Origin: Coptodactyla brooksi
Taxonomy: Eukaryota > Arthropoda > Insecta > Coleoptera > Scarabaeidae
Assembly: GCA_033557675.1 (NCBI GenBank)
Contig: JAWQRM010000100.1
Location: 1 to 30,908 of the forward strand
Direction of reading: 5' to 3'
DNA: 30,908 nt
The translations under genes and the position numbers were made by a program. Within the stretch, counting starts at the first letter, position 1. The number at the start of each line of letters is the position of its first letter. The notes beneath the pieces were generated by a model that ran no database searches, was not told where the DNA came from, and saw only the letters and a list, made by a program, of their open reading frames with translations. Shown piece by piece: positions 21,029-30,908 of the stretch.

Positions 21029-22140
21029 CTGAAAAGAAAGGTTATTTTTTAACACTGAAGAGAATATAAAAATGATATACGCCGTGGAGGAGTAATTTCG
21101 TTATAAAAATAAGAAATCTCGTTAGACGAAGGGCGAACAGTCTGTTGCCGTGGCCCTTCCGAGGTTTCGGTCCATTCCTTCGACGTTATAAATTATCCAT
21201 GCATCCCAGCTAATAGCAAACTAGCGCATCGCGGGATTGTCGTTACCAACCACCGGCGCCCCCTAACGAGATATCCTGGAATTATGCCACGGCCAGAGAT
21301 CATCAGCATACCCGCGGACCCGACGCGCAAAAATCCGGCCATTCTTAATGACCAATGAATTAAGGAAGTATTCGGGCTTAGGGTTAGGATAATGGTGCCG
21401 TAATGGCCGAGAATAATTTATCACTGTCTCTAATTTGGACGGCTCCCCCTTCATCTGCTGACGTTCCACTTACCGCCAATAATTTTATTTTTTTAATAAT
21501 TATATTTTAAGAGGGGAGTATCCGCCTTAGTACGGATCTGTAAGTCCCTCATCCGCGGATATATGATTATTAACGGCAGAGAGAGACAAACCGAGCTACT
21601 TTGGGAGGGTTTCATGGTCAGGCACCTGAAATAACCCGTGAAATATGAAAGCTTGTGGTCCTGTAGTCCCTATGCTCCGGGTTCCTGTGCGTCTTGACTA
21701 TGTTTCTTTATTTCTCTTCTCCGTTACATACTTAGGTTATTAACTACATCTGCAGGAAGAGAGCAACATTACTCCGTTCCTCGTACTGCTACACCTTATA
21801 GCTGTACTACTGTGTTATTACTCCAGTATCACTGTCTGGTATAACTATACCTTTTCCTAATCTAATATGATGCTTATATAGTTACATAGATACTTTGAGT
21901 CGTGCTCAAAGAGCCGTTCGATGCACGCGTGCGTGGTGTCGCTCCGTGTTTATCCTGTGGTTGGAGTGTTGGAGGCATTGCGGATTCGGTCTTACCTGCA
22001 CATTCAATGTACCACAGTACGTTGAATGTGCAATATCAACATGTGCATATAATATGTGCATAACAACCTGACGAATGTAACTTTCTCTCATCAAGAAATC
22101 CAACTTTTAAATAACTTTTGTTGAAAAAGAGAAATCCCTA
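21029..22140 (-). other. First DIP intron (inferred), left part
   Basis: No gene supported. Contains the small hairpin at 21997-22032. Frames here match nothing recognisable. Confidence 0.5.
21997..22032. repeat. Short perfect hairpin
   Basis: TGCACATTCAA (21997-22007) and its exact complement TTGAATGTGCA (22022-22032). The inside T-GTAC-CACA-GTAC-G extends the stem by a wobble pair and four base pairs around a CACA loop. Too short for a normal pre-miRNA; function unknown. Confidence 0.85.
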
Positions 22141-22259
22141 ATATCTGCAAACCTTAAAAATAAAAATAAAATTAATAAACAAATTTTAATTAGCTAAGAG
22201 TATAAAATAAGTAAAAATATAAGAGAAAACCCCAGGAAGGCTTCATATATAAAAGCATA

Positions 22260-22870
22260 ACTTATAACTCAACGAGTTTGAAATTAAAAAGTTTATTTCG
22301 AGAACATAAAATTTCATTCGCCTATACCATCAATTGCTCCATATTTAATCAATTATCGAACTTCAAAGAAATAAAACCACTCCTAGAGAAGAGTTCTATT
22401 TACTTAATTGACTGTGCAAATTCTGGGGGGGGGGTTATGTTGGTCAGACCGGTAGAAAACTTAAACATAGAATGAATGAACAGAAAAACAGATCGAATTC
22501 CTCTGTATATTGTGATCACCTTTCTACAGGACATAATTTTAATAGATTTTAAAAATGTCGAAATGTTGTCTTACTGTAATAAGGGGAAAAATGGAAATAC
22601 CTGAATAATATTATATAGATAAAATTAATAAAGATCCTGGAAAACACTTAATTCATGAACAAATCAATTATCAAGTGAAGATAAATAAAACAATTTTAAA
22701 ATCAGCTAGTAAATTTATCGTCTGTACACTGGTACAGAGTTAATCAATAGTAACCACTTAACCAAACCAGGAAAATGTATAACTTACATTTTTTACCGCT
22801 TTCTAGTAATACGTTCAGCAATAGATTCCTTTACGCATTTGAAAATTGAAGTGGAAAATAGATCTCTTAG
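22260..22870 (+). mobile_element. Penelope-like retroelement relic: GIY-YIG endonuclease region (frameshifted)
   Basis: A plus-strand frame from about 22278 encodes a linker with NQLSNFKEIKPLLEKS and then SIYLIDCANSGG. A run of ten G at 22425-22434 breaks the frame; the next frame continues GYVGQTGRKLKHRMNEQKNR and CDHLSTGHNFN before a stop. This is the GIY-YIG nuclease of Penelope-like elements (SIY…YVG, the Arg of TGR, the Glu of NEQ). Decayed C-terminal peptide continues to about 22730. The block GATACGTTCAGCAATAGATT of the 11-kb array has a near match at about 22808. The copy is inactive: frameshift, stops and no reverse transcriptase. Confidence 0.8.
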
Positions 22871-24145
22871 ATGTATTTCCAATTAACTACGTTCGATAAT
22901 TGTCGGGAAGTCTTCTTCCGAGAGCTGTGTCAGTGAAAAGTAAGTGAATCAAGTTTTGCGTTATTTTTACGTTCCTTATCGGTTATAAAATTTTCTACAT
23001 ACAGTTTGGAATCACTCCGTATTTGCTTTTAAAATTTTAAATACGCTAGAAGGTCAGTTATGACAGAGATTGAAAATGGTAGGAAATTGGTGTGAAAAAC
23101 GAACATGTCAGGCGACGGATATTGCAATAAAGCTCCGTAGAACAAGTACTGAGCAAAACGATATGTTTTATGAAGGGATAAATCTGTATAATGCTTTGTT
23201 TCTTTACAGAACTTTTTTGTTCTTTCGTTTAATTTCGTGATGAAATCGCCGTGGGAGGGTAATAGTCGATATTACGTTAATAAACAACGGCTCGGATATC
23301 TCTGGCATACAAATTATTTAGTATTAATTTAGAGCTATTCGCGAAGGTTTCTGCATATGCGAATATCTCGCATTTCGGCGAGATTTTGAAGCGAGTCTGC
23401 ACTTCTGTGCAGGAAAGATCGATTTTACACGCGTTGGGTTTAGAATTCCTTTTGAAGAACAGAGGAAATACGCGGGGACGTCAGCTCGTAACTGCTTTTC
23501 ATACCAATACGGTTCTAAATTCTACGTTTCAAAATGTACGAGGTCAGACACCAGAAAACTCTTAAAGAAACTTCCTATATTGTAAACTTTACATGCCGAG
23601 TTGATAATTTTGCGAATGGAAACGGCGTTCTCGCCACCTGTGTGCGGAAGATGTGTAAAATGGATTCATGAGAGTCGCTAGGTGGGGATGCAGCGTGGTG
23701 TCTCGACTAGAGCGTAAATCAGGGTATATATCGGGATTTGAAATGGGCCGAGAAGTCCCACGCGACCCACGTTACTGAGTAATGGATACGTCGATTCCGG
23801 CCCGATATTGCATATAACAAAACAGACCCATCGAAGAGATAAAACTTGTCAACGGGCAAAGCCTCAAGCCAATGACGCGAGGAATTTAGCTGAGGGAACG
23901 CGAATACGGCCTACCGTCTGTACCGGTCCGTACCGAATGGAACTTCCTCAGTCTTACGTTCCGCAGAACCGTATTCGAATGATTTATACGTTTCCTGAAC
24001 ACTCTATTTTCTTTGGGCACCGACTGAAAATTGTTTTCGTTGAATGGAACATGGACATAATGGGAGATGGGTATCCATAAAATAAAGTTTACACGTCGAG
24101 CGCGTACTCGTGAACGTGTACGAACTTGCATCTCCCTAATTAGTC
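22871..24145 (-). other. First DIP intron (inferred), middle part
   Basis: No feature could be supported over about 1.3 kb. Overlapping open frames at 23808-24131 on both strands match nothing known to me; a 9-bp inverted word CGAATACGG/CCGTATTCG lies at about 23902 and 23968. Confidence 0.5.
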
Positions 24146-24262
24146 ACTGAAAGTTTTCCAAATCTTCAGTAAATCCAACTAAAGAATTGAAATAGATAAT
24201 CAAGAATGTTCATCAAACAGTTTTTGAGACATTCTTAATCGAAGTTGACCACAACATTTTCT

Positions 24263-24347
24263 TGCCGACTTCAATTACGCCGAACACCTCGACAAATGCC
24301 GGTACCGTTGAGGATACAATGACAGTATTGGCAATTTAAGGAAAAGA
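24263..24347 (+). repeat. Dispersed repeat, copy B (partner at 19693-19785)
   Basis: TTCAATTACGCCGAACACCTC, then GTTGAGGATACAATGACA and GGCAATTTAAGGAAAAG match the 19693 copy in order and orientation. It interrupts the left end of the satellite array. Confidence 0.75.
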
Positions 24348-24772
24348 AAAATGTCCAAAATTTCAGGGACTGCAACTAAAAAATTGGTAACAATTTCTAC
24401 AAAATCAATTATTTTAAAAGCATAAAAAATTCATAGAGCAGTTTTCAGAGAACACATCATCGAAATTGAAAATGATACTTTATCATGTATCTCTCAAACT
24501 AGTTGCTGTAAATTTTTCAAACTTTCAGAGAATGCTACTAAAGGATTAATAATAGTTTCCACAAGTATCAAACAGTTTAAAAACGTAAGAAAATCATAAA
24601 GCAGGTTTTAAGGAACTCACAATCGAAACTGATCACAAAGTTTTATTAAAAAGATACTTTATCCTCTATCTCTCAAATTAGTTACTGCAAATTCTCCAGA
24701 ATTTCAATAAATACAACTAAAGGATTTGTAATAATTTCAGCAAAAATCAAAAATCAAAATTGATCACAGTTC

Positions 24773-24880
24773 TATTAAAAAGATACTTTATCTAATACCT
24801 TTATTAAAAAGATACTTTATCCAATACCTTTATTTAAAAGATACTTTATCCAATACCTTTATTACAAAGATACTTTATCC
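24773..24880. repeat. 29-bp sub-repeat, four units
   Basis: GATACTTTAT occurs at 24782, 24811, 24840 and 24869, exactly 29 bp apart, separated by CCAATACCTTTATTAAAAA or near variants. It is a local expansion inside a satellite monomer. Confidence 0.92.
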
Positions 24881-26745
24881 TGTATCTATCATATTAGTTA
24901 GTGGAAATTTTCTAAATTTTCAGTGAATGCAAGTAAATAATTTATGACAGTTTCTAAAAAAATCAAGAAAGTTTGTAAAGCTATTTTTGAGAAACTCATT
25001 ATAAAAATTGATCACATAGTTTTATTAAAAAAACATTTTATTAAAAAGATACTTTATCCTGTATCTGTCAAACTAGTTACTGGAAATTTTCCAAATTTTC
25101 AGTGAATGCAAGTAAATAATTTGTAACAGTTTCTACAACAATCAAGAAAGTTTGTAAAGCAATTTTTGAGAAACTCATTATCAAAATTGATCACATAGTT
25201 TTATTAAAAAGACATTTTATCCTATATCTCTCAAATTAGTTAACGAAAATTTTCCAAAATTTCAGTGAATGCAATTAAAGAATTGGTAACAATTTCTTGG
25301 AATATCAAATAACTTAAAATCATCAAAAAATATTTAAAGTAGTTTTCAATGAAGTGGTAGTAGAAACTGATCAGAAATATACTTTATCCTATGTCTCTCA
25401 AATTCTCCAGATTTTCAATGAGTGCAACTAAAGGATTGGTAATAATTTCTGCAAAAAATTAAGAAAGTTCACCCAGTAGTTTTTAAGAAATTCATGACCA
25501 AAATTGATCACAAAGTTTTATTAAAAAGATACTTTATTCTGTACCTTTATTAAAAAGATACTTTATGCTGTATCTGTCAAATTAGTTACTGGAAATTTTT
25601 CAAATTTTCAGCGAATGTAAGTAAATAATTTGTAACAGTTTCTAAAAGAATCAAGAAAGTTTGTAAAGGAATTTTTGAGAAACTCATTATCAAAATAGAT
25701 CACTTAGTTTTATTAAAAAGATGTTTCATCTTGCGTCTCTCAAATTTATTAATAGAAATTTTCCAAAATTTCAGTGACTGCAACTGAAGAATTGGTAACA
25801 ATTTCTGCAAATATCAAATAATTTAAAAGCATCAAGAAACTCATAGAGCAGTTTTCAGAGAACACATAATCAAAATCGAAAATGATACTTTATTATGTAT
25901 CTCTCAAACTAGTTGCTGTAAAATTTTCAAACTTTAGGATTAATAATATTTTCCACAAGTATAAAACAGTTTAAAAACATAAAAAAAATCATAAAACAGG
26001 TTTTAAGGAACTCATAATCAAAATTGATCACAAAGTTTTACTAAAAAGATACCTTATTCTGTGTCTCTCAAATTAGTTACTGCAAATTCTCCAGAGTCTC
26101 GATGACAACTAAAGGATTTGTAACAGTTTCTGCAAAAAATCAAGAAAGTTCACCCAGTAGTTTTTAAGAAATTCATGATCAAAATTGATCACAAGGTTTT
26201 ATTAAAAAGATATTTTATCCTGTACCTTTGTTAAAAAGATACTTTTTTCTGTATCTATCAAATTAGTTACTGCAAATTCTTCAGCTTTTCAATGAACATA
26301 ACTAGAGGATTTGTAATAGTTTCTGCAAAAAAATCAAGAAAGTTCACCCAGTAGCTTTTTAAGAAATTCATGATCAAAATTGATCACAAAGTTTTATTAA
26401 AAAGATACTTTATCCTGTACCTTTATTAAAAAGGTACTTTATCCCGTATCTATCAAATTAGTTACTGGAAATTTTCCAAATTTTCAGTGAATGCAAGCAA
26501 ATAATTTGTAATAGTTTCTGCAAAAAAATCAAGAAAGTTTTCAAAGCAATTTTTATTAAGTTCATAATCAATATTGATCGCGGAGGTTTATTAAAAAGAT
26601 ACTTTATCATGTATCTTTTAATAATAATCTGTAAATTTTCCAAACTTTCAGAGAATGCAATTAAAGAATTAATAATAGTTTCCACAAACATCAAATAGTT
26701 TAAAAGCATCAAAAAATTCACATAGCAGCTCTTAAGCTTGAGTGC

Positions 26746-28686
26746 CAGGAGAGTCTCGGGAGGAGAGTTTAGGGAAAGCCATGTCTAACTTAATAACAAC
26801 TTTAAATTTTTACTATAACACTTTAGAACGCGTATAACATTCCTTGTAAACTAGTTTTTATAAATCATGTTTGCATATTTGTGTCAATGTAGTTCAGTTT
26901 TATGATATAAGTAAAAGAAATGAAATGAAAAGCTCATCAAACGGTTTTCTATAACTCAACTAAGTTTTGCTCAGTTTGACTAATTCAATTTTGAATTGGA
27001 TTAGTTCACAAAGAAATTACGAAACGCATATGATGAAAAAACCATTCGGGCCTGTAGAAATTTGACAAACAATTAATGTTTTTTTGAATAACGTATAATT
27101 ATTCATTTGAATGAAAGTATTATTTATCGCGTGAATAGAAAATTGATAATTCTTACGAGATAAATTCTATACGTCGATGTGGGCGGGTCATCTATTGTGG
27201 CGGGAAAACAATTTACGTTCCATTATTAAAACAAATAATGCGGTGAAATGCAGGTCGCGCTTTTGTTCTAAAATTTGTACGTTTTCCGGCACTTTATTAA
27301 AATGCCACGCTTATGGCGGCGTGCAAATTAATTAGCGCAAAAAAAGGGGCCAGCGACGTCGGTATCTAATCGTGGCTTTTTTTCTAAATTAAGTCAATTT
27401 CACGCCGCGATCGGTCCGATATTAAATCAACCGTAAATCTGATGTACAGAGTTCGCGCAAAATGGGTGTGATCATGTGTAGCGTGACGGTGTTGTGACGA
27501 TAAATGACCGCAGGCCGCGTTTTGTCTGCGAATTTGCACGCTTAACGACCTTGTCCGTCAGTTTTTTGAATTCTAGAGAACCATTTAACCTTAATTGGAA
27601 CTCGTCGCGAGCGCCGAACGCGTAATACGCGTTTTGTGAAATTATGGCGGAGGCGCCGGCAAAATCGTTTTAAACTTTCGGCGATTTTGAGACATTTCAA
27701 GTAAAATTAAGTCTCTATATTGAATAATTGAGCGGAGCGGGTTATCGGAAACGGTTCGTAGTGCATCGAGTAAGACGTTGATAAGAATTATGCGAGACAG
27801 GACGAAAGTGCCGGAGAGCGTTTTTTTTTGCCCATGCCGTCTGGGGACCGAGTTCTGGAAACAAAAGGGGTTATTAAACGATTTTGCGGTTGCTTTTGAC
27901 GTTTACTAACGACTACCGCGAATTTGGCAATATTTACCCGGTCCGGGCAAAAATTAAATTCGCGCCGCAAGACAATGCAACGTGCTTTACTCGAATAAGA
28001 TGAAAAACAAATAGCTTCTCATTTGGGACGTAATAAAACAGGGCGAGGGAGGGTGAATTTCCAGAGCTACCTGCCGTCCCACAGTAGAACTAAATCCGCG
28101 GCAGGCGCAACAAGGAAAAAATCGCCTAATTAACATTAACGTATTATCCGCTTTAACGAGAACGCGGTGCATTATTTTTTCGCATGTCCGTCGAGTGAAT
28201 GAATCTCACTTTTAATTCGGTGACCTAATGCATTACGGCGCTTATACGGCTGCAGTAAGTAGCTACTTACTCTTTTTATCCCGTACCGCTCGTTATATAT
28301 GTTGGCAATATCTGGAGAACGACCGGACCATTATCTGCATGTTAATTGCTCTTAGCGTCCTGCCGTATTGTGCAGTCCGGAGAAAAATGTCTTACCGCAA
28401 CGACTAATCACACATTGTCGGGAATTTAAATATTTTATCGCCGACGCTCAATTCCGGGGGGTTCGGGTAATGAACCGGAGATAAAGGGCCGCTAACGACT
28501 GCCCCACTCGACTCGAGAACGTACGCGAAAGTATAATTCGGCCCCTTTCTTCGCCGTAACACAACAAGCGCTTCCCGCCTCTCCGCGAAAAAGGGCAACT
28601 CTTTCAATAAAACTTACTTTAAACCTATTAAGTAAAGTTTTTAAAACTTTACGAAATCTGGCGAAAGGCATCTCGCGGGGAGCTTA
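26746..28686 (-). other. First DIP intron (inferred), right part; unique and less AT-rich towards 28.7 kb
   Basis: No repeats. Sequence becomes richer in CpG from about 27.2 kb onward. GTGCAAATTAATTAGCGC at 27321-27338 combines an octamer-like GCAAAT with TAATTA homeodomain cores. Frames at 27788-28172 match nothing recognisable. It could hold promoter-proximal control DNA, but that is inference. Confidence 0.45.
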
Positions 28687-28950
28687 CCTTGACGAGAGGG
28701 GATGATTTTTCGTATACGAGCTTCGCGCCGAAGTCGTCCTTCGCGGGGAAAATGCACTTTTCGAAGTTGCGCGTGGGTTTCCTGCTCTGGGGCTGCGTGG
28801 TCAGTGCCAACCACCGGCGCGTCCACACAACTGGAGGCTGCGATCGCTGGAGCGCTCCAACAGCCTCCGCAGACGACGAGAGCGCATGTGACGGTTTTCT
28901 TCGCGACCTCCCTGCACGAATTGTCGTTAATTGTGACGGAGATGCTCTCC
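28687..28950 (-). other. Candidate 5' untranslated first exon of the DIP gene (3' boundary only)
   Basis: The start-codon exon has an upstream acceptor, so a noncoding exon must lie to the right. The best-looking candidate is a locally GC-rich, CpG-rich stretch whose minus strand ends in GTCAAG|GTAAGCTC at 28687/28686. Its 5' limit cannot be fixed: no convincing TATA box or initiator was seen, and the right coordinate is a guess. Overlapping open frames on both strands (for example a plus-strand frame from 28752 starting with a hydrophobic stretch) match no family known to me and are typical of GC-rich DNA. Other donor-like sites occur at about 28265, 28390 and 28615, so the assignment is tentative. 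Confidence 0.35.
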
Positions 28951-29148
28951 GCACTCGCCCAGTCGAGGGTTAATCAGTTGATAAGACGAATATCGTACGT
29001 CTCCTATATCAAACCCTTAATGGTACTCCACCCCAGAAAGCTGCACCCAGCGCAAAACCTGTATCTTCGATTCCACGTGCATAACCCCTCCCATCCCCCC
29101 GAATTCGATAAGAAATCCCCGTTTTACTTTTAAACTAATGCTCTACTT
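28951..29148. other. Unassigned flank of the candidate first exon
   Basis: A plus-strand frame from 28702 runs to 29133 (143 residues) without recognisable content; likely a chance frame through CpG-rich DNA. Confidence 0.45.
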
Positions 29149-29744
29149 ACAACGGAACACGGGCAAGTGTGTCTCACCGATTTAAATTAAACTTTGTGGG
29201 TTTATAGACTGACGTGGTGTAAGAACAACAAATTTAATTTTAAGTTTAAAGGATAGTCAATTTCATCTTTTGCTAGCAGCGCCCATTTGCGAAGGTTCAT
29301 TTCTTCTGTCACCTTGCAAGAACATATCCCATAATGTAGTTTTGTCCTTGCTTCCCACCTCATAGGTTGATTAGTTGCTTGATAGATTGATAGTTGATTA
29401 TATCTTTAAAAAAGTGGACGTCAAAGATTCAAATGCGGTTATTGGTATTGATGTACAAAACTAAAAGATATGTTTATGTACTAATTTCAGAACCTTTCTT
29501 CAGAATAACTATAGATGAGCACTAAAAACTTTGCTAAAAATTTTTTACAGTTAAATATTTATCCCAACTTTTTTCTGATATGTCTTACAGTTTTGTAGAT
29601 ATTAAAGCAAATAGCGAAGGGTTGTGTTGCCGACAGAGCGCTCCACCCGTTCCACCCTCTACCGTTGTTCTTACACCATATCAGACTATAAACCCACCAC
29701 GTTTCATTTAAATCGGTGAGACACACTTGCCTGTGTTCCCTTGT
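29149..29744. repeat. Inverted repeat, 81-bp arms, ~434-bp spacer
   Basis: Left arm 29149-29229 and right arm 29664-29744 are reverse complements with about nine mismatches. Both contain GCAAGTGTGTCTCACCGATT and, on the inner side, GGTGTAAGAACAAC (strand as in the left arm). No short target-site duplication was obvious outside the arms. It resembles a foldback or MITE-type element, or two copies of one repeat in opposite orientation. Confidence 0.8.
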
Positions 29745-30215
29745 TAGTGCTTTGACCCATCGTGAAATTGAGAGCCAAAGAGAATTCAAAACAATTAAAA
29801 AAAAACAAAGTAATACATGATCTTGTTGAGCCTCGGTAGTATTTTTTGAATTGCAACATAAGTAGAACGCATTTCGGTTCATATTGCAGTTGACACATAC
29901 TACAATTCTGAAACAATAACAATTATTTAGGTGTGGTAGACATGGCGGAAAAATCATAATTCATAATATAAACACCACAGGAAAGGTAGAATTTGGTACA
30001 TCCGCGGTTATTTCAATATGCTATAGATCAGACTATCTATCTGTATCTATAACTTCACATTAAATTTTAGTAACGATATCCCAACCTACATACTTGTTAA
30101 TGGAGTTGCATAACTCATAGGATGTGTTTAACGTTCTGCAAATGTTTTAATACACTTCAAAAATATTTTTTATCAAGGAAACGCTAATTATTATACTATA
30201 TTAATTATAACTATT
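29745..30215. other. AT-rich sequence, no gene recognised
   Basis: A minus-strand frame spanning 29559-29957 (132 residues) includes the right arm of the inverted repeat and has no recognisable domain. Confidence 0.5.
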
Positions 30216-30221
30216 CATTAT

Positions 30222-30260
30222 ACAGTGTTGGGCAGAAGTGTGAGGCCAAGTAAATATCTC
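30222..30260 (+). mobile_element. Possible Tc1/mariner-type terminal inverted repeat, single end
   Basis: TACAGTGTTGGGCAGAAGTG, followed by GAGGCCAAGTAAATATCTCT, resembles the outer end of Tc1-like elements flanked by TA. No transposase or opposite terminus is seen in the window, so this is only a likely fragment. Confidence 0.35.
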
Positions 30261-30479
30261 TGGAATTTTTAAAGATATCGAAACGAAATTTGGGAAATAT
30301 ATATTACAGTAAATTGTTCGTTTACTTTGAAATTTTTTAACTATTTCTCTTGAAGAACGTTTATTGGATAAACCGAAATATATCTCGTGTATAAAAACAG
30401 TGTAATTGTGGTTAAGGTGTTTGTTATTTTAGTGACTACAGGACAACAGATCTCGGTTTTCTCAAAAAACTTATACTTG

Positions 30480-30908
30480 TATTAAAATCAACATTTCTAC
30501 TAACGAAGCAACTTGGGCTTGAAAAGATCTTAATACGCCTGACAATATCCTAATTTTATTATGGATAATATATAAACATAAATACGAAATTATGGATAAA
30601 ACAGATTACAGTAATAGAATGAATAAATTACTAGAGAAAGGTCCATATGTAGAAATTAATCACAACCTGTTAAACACAATTATTTAACAAACAAAAACTA
30701 CGTTAAATACATGTAACTCGCTTCTAGATAAAACATGTATTTAAACTTATTATATTTCTAAATGGCTTAACCATAAATTTAACAACCTAGAACCTCAACC
30801 GGAATCATTTGAAATTAAAAACACTATTGACTTTATTAACAAAATTAGAGGTAGGAAACTTAAAGACACAGAGATATTAATTTCATTTGAGGTAATAGCG
30901 CTTTTTCC
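30480..30908 (+). mobile_element. Penelope-like retroelement, start of reverse transcriptase (degenerate, cut by window end)
   Basis: Plus-strand peptides in order: DLNTPDNILILL near 30525, then MDKTDYSNRMNKLLEKGPYV (from 30591), a stop, and from 30763 an open frame WLNHKFNNLEPQPESFEIKN, TIDFINKIRGRKLKDTEILI, SFEVIALFP to the edge. The last part matches the run-up to reverse-transcriptase motif A of Penelope-like elements (usually SFDV-LF-P). Here the catalytic Asp is Glu (codon GAG), and at least two stops precede it, so the copy looks inactive. The rest lies beyond the window. Confidence 0.7.

Larger units (their letters stand above)
24150..26745. repeat. AT-rich satellite array, ~170-bp monomers
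   Basis: About 15 diverged monomers. The phrase TTACTGGAAATTTTCCAAAT, or a variant, recurs near 24150, 24350, 24500, 24678, 24897, 25078, 25238, 25395, 25587, 25750, 25912, 26072, 26264, 26460 and 26620. Each is followed by ATTTCAGTGAATGCAA, a TTTGTAACAGTTTCT block, and CAAAATTGATCACA…TTAAAAAGATACTTTATCC. Most spacings are 155-215 bp. One interruption (24263-24347) is a copy of an unrelated dispersed repeat. Open frames inside the array are chance products of AT-rich DNA. Confidence 0.88.

Noticed and set aside
24150..26745. CRISPR-like regular repeats
   Set aside because: Monomers are ~170 bp, variable and AT-rich in eukaryotic DNA; they are satellite units without short identical repeats and unique spacers.
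28702..29133. 143-residue plus-strand frame, and a shorter one at 28752 with a signal-peptide-like start
   Set aside because: Three frames on two strands are open here, as expected for CpG-rich DNA, and none resembles a known family.
29559..29957. 132-residue minus-strand frame
   Set aside because: Runs through one arm of the inverted repeat and shows no domain; likely chance.

Overview
The window is intron-rich animal DNA, almost certainly from an insect. Noncoding DNA is AT-rich but full of CpG, which fits a hymenopteran-like base composition; that placement is an inference and the species is not identified. There are no bacterial features. One gene dominates. On the minus strand, seven coding exons plus an alternative eighth encode the N-terminal part of a Dpr-interacting protein (DIP), often auto-annotated as lachesin-like. 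DIPs are immunoglobulin-superfamily cell-surface receptors that pair with Dpr proteins in neuronal recognition.

Layout, in gene order from right to left: a possible untranslated first exon with its donor at 28687/28686; the start-codon exon (21028-20929, signal peptide); two homologous in-frame microexons (19592-19560, 33 nt; 18698-18660, 39 nt); the Ig1 exons (7703-7597 and 5327-5142); the Ig2 exons (4025-3833 and 1017-889); and the first half of Ig3 (636-517). The gene continues beyond position 1, so the rest of Ig3 and the membrane anchor are not in the window. Every splice junction was checked by hand for GT/AG, phase and family sequence. The chain is open for 278 codons using the 33-nt microexon.

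The introns hold most of the interest. From 1.3 to 9.3 kb they are packed with TCAAGGTCA-type words, the monomeric binding site of FTZ-F1/ERR nuclear receptors, arranged in tandem and hairpin repeats. The 11-kb intron holds a Penelope-like element tail that has become a ~337-bp tandem array, a 357-bp tandem duplication and a 113-bp minisatellite beside a microexon donor. The first intron holds a second Penelope-like endonuclease relic and a 2.6-kb AT-rich satellite with ~170-bp monomers and signs of a ~1.4-kb higher-order period. A Tc1/mariner-type transposase end lies at the left edge, and the start of a Penelope-like reverse transcriptase at the right edge. All recognisable mobile-element coding relics lie antisense to the host gene.

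The observation most worth pursuing is the duplicated microexon pair, which would switch the N-terminus of the mature DIP protein in every splicing combination without breaking frame. No complete second protein-coding gene was found.
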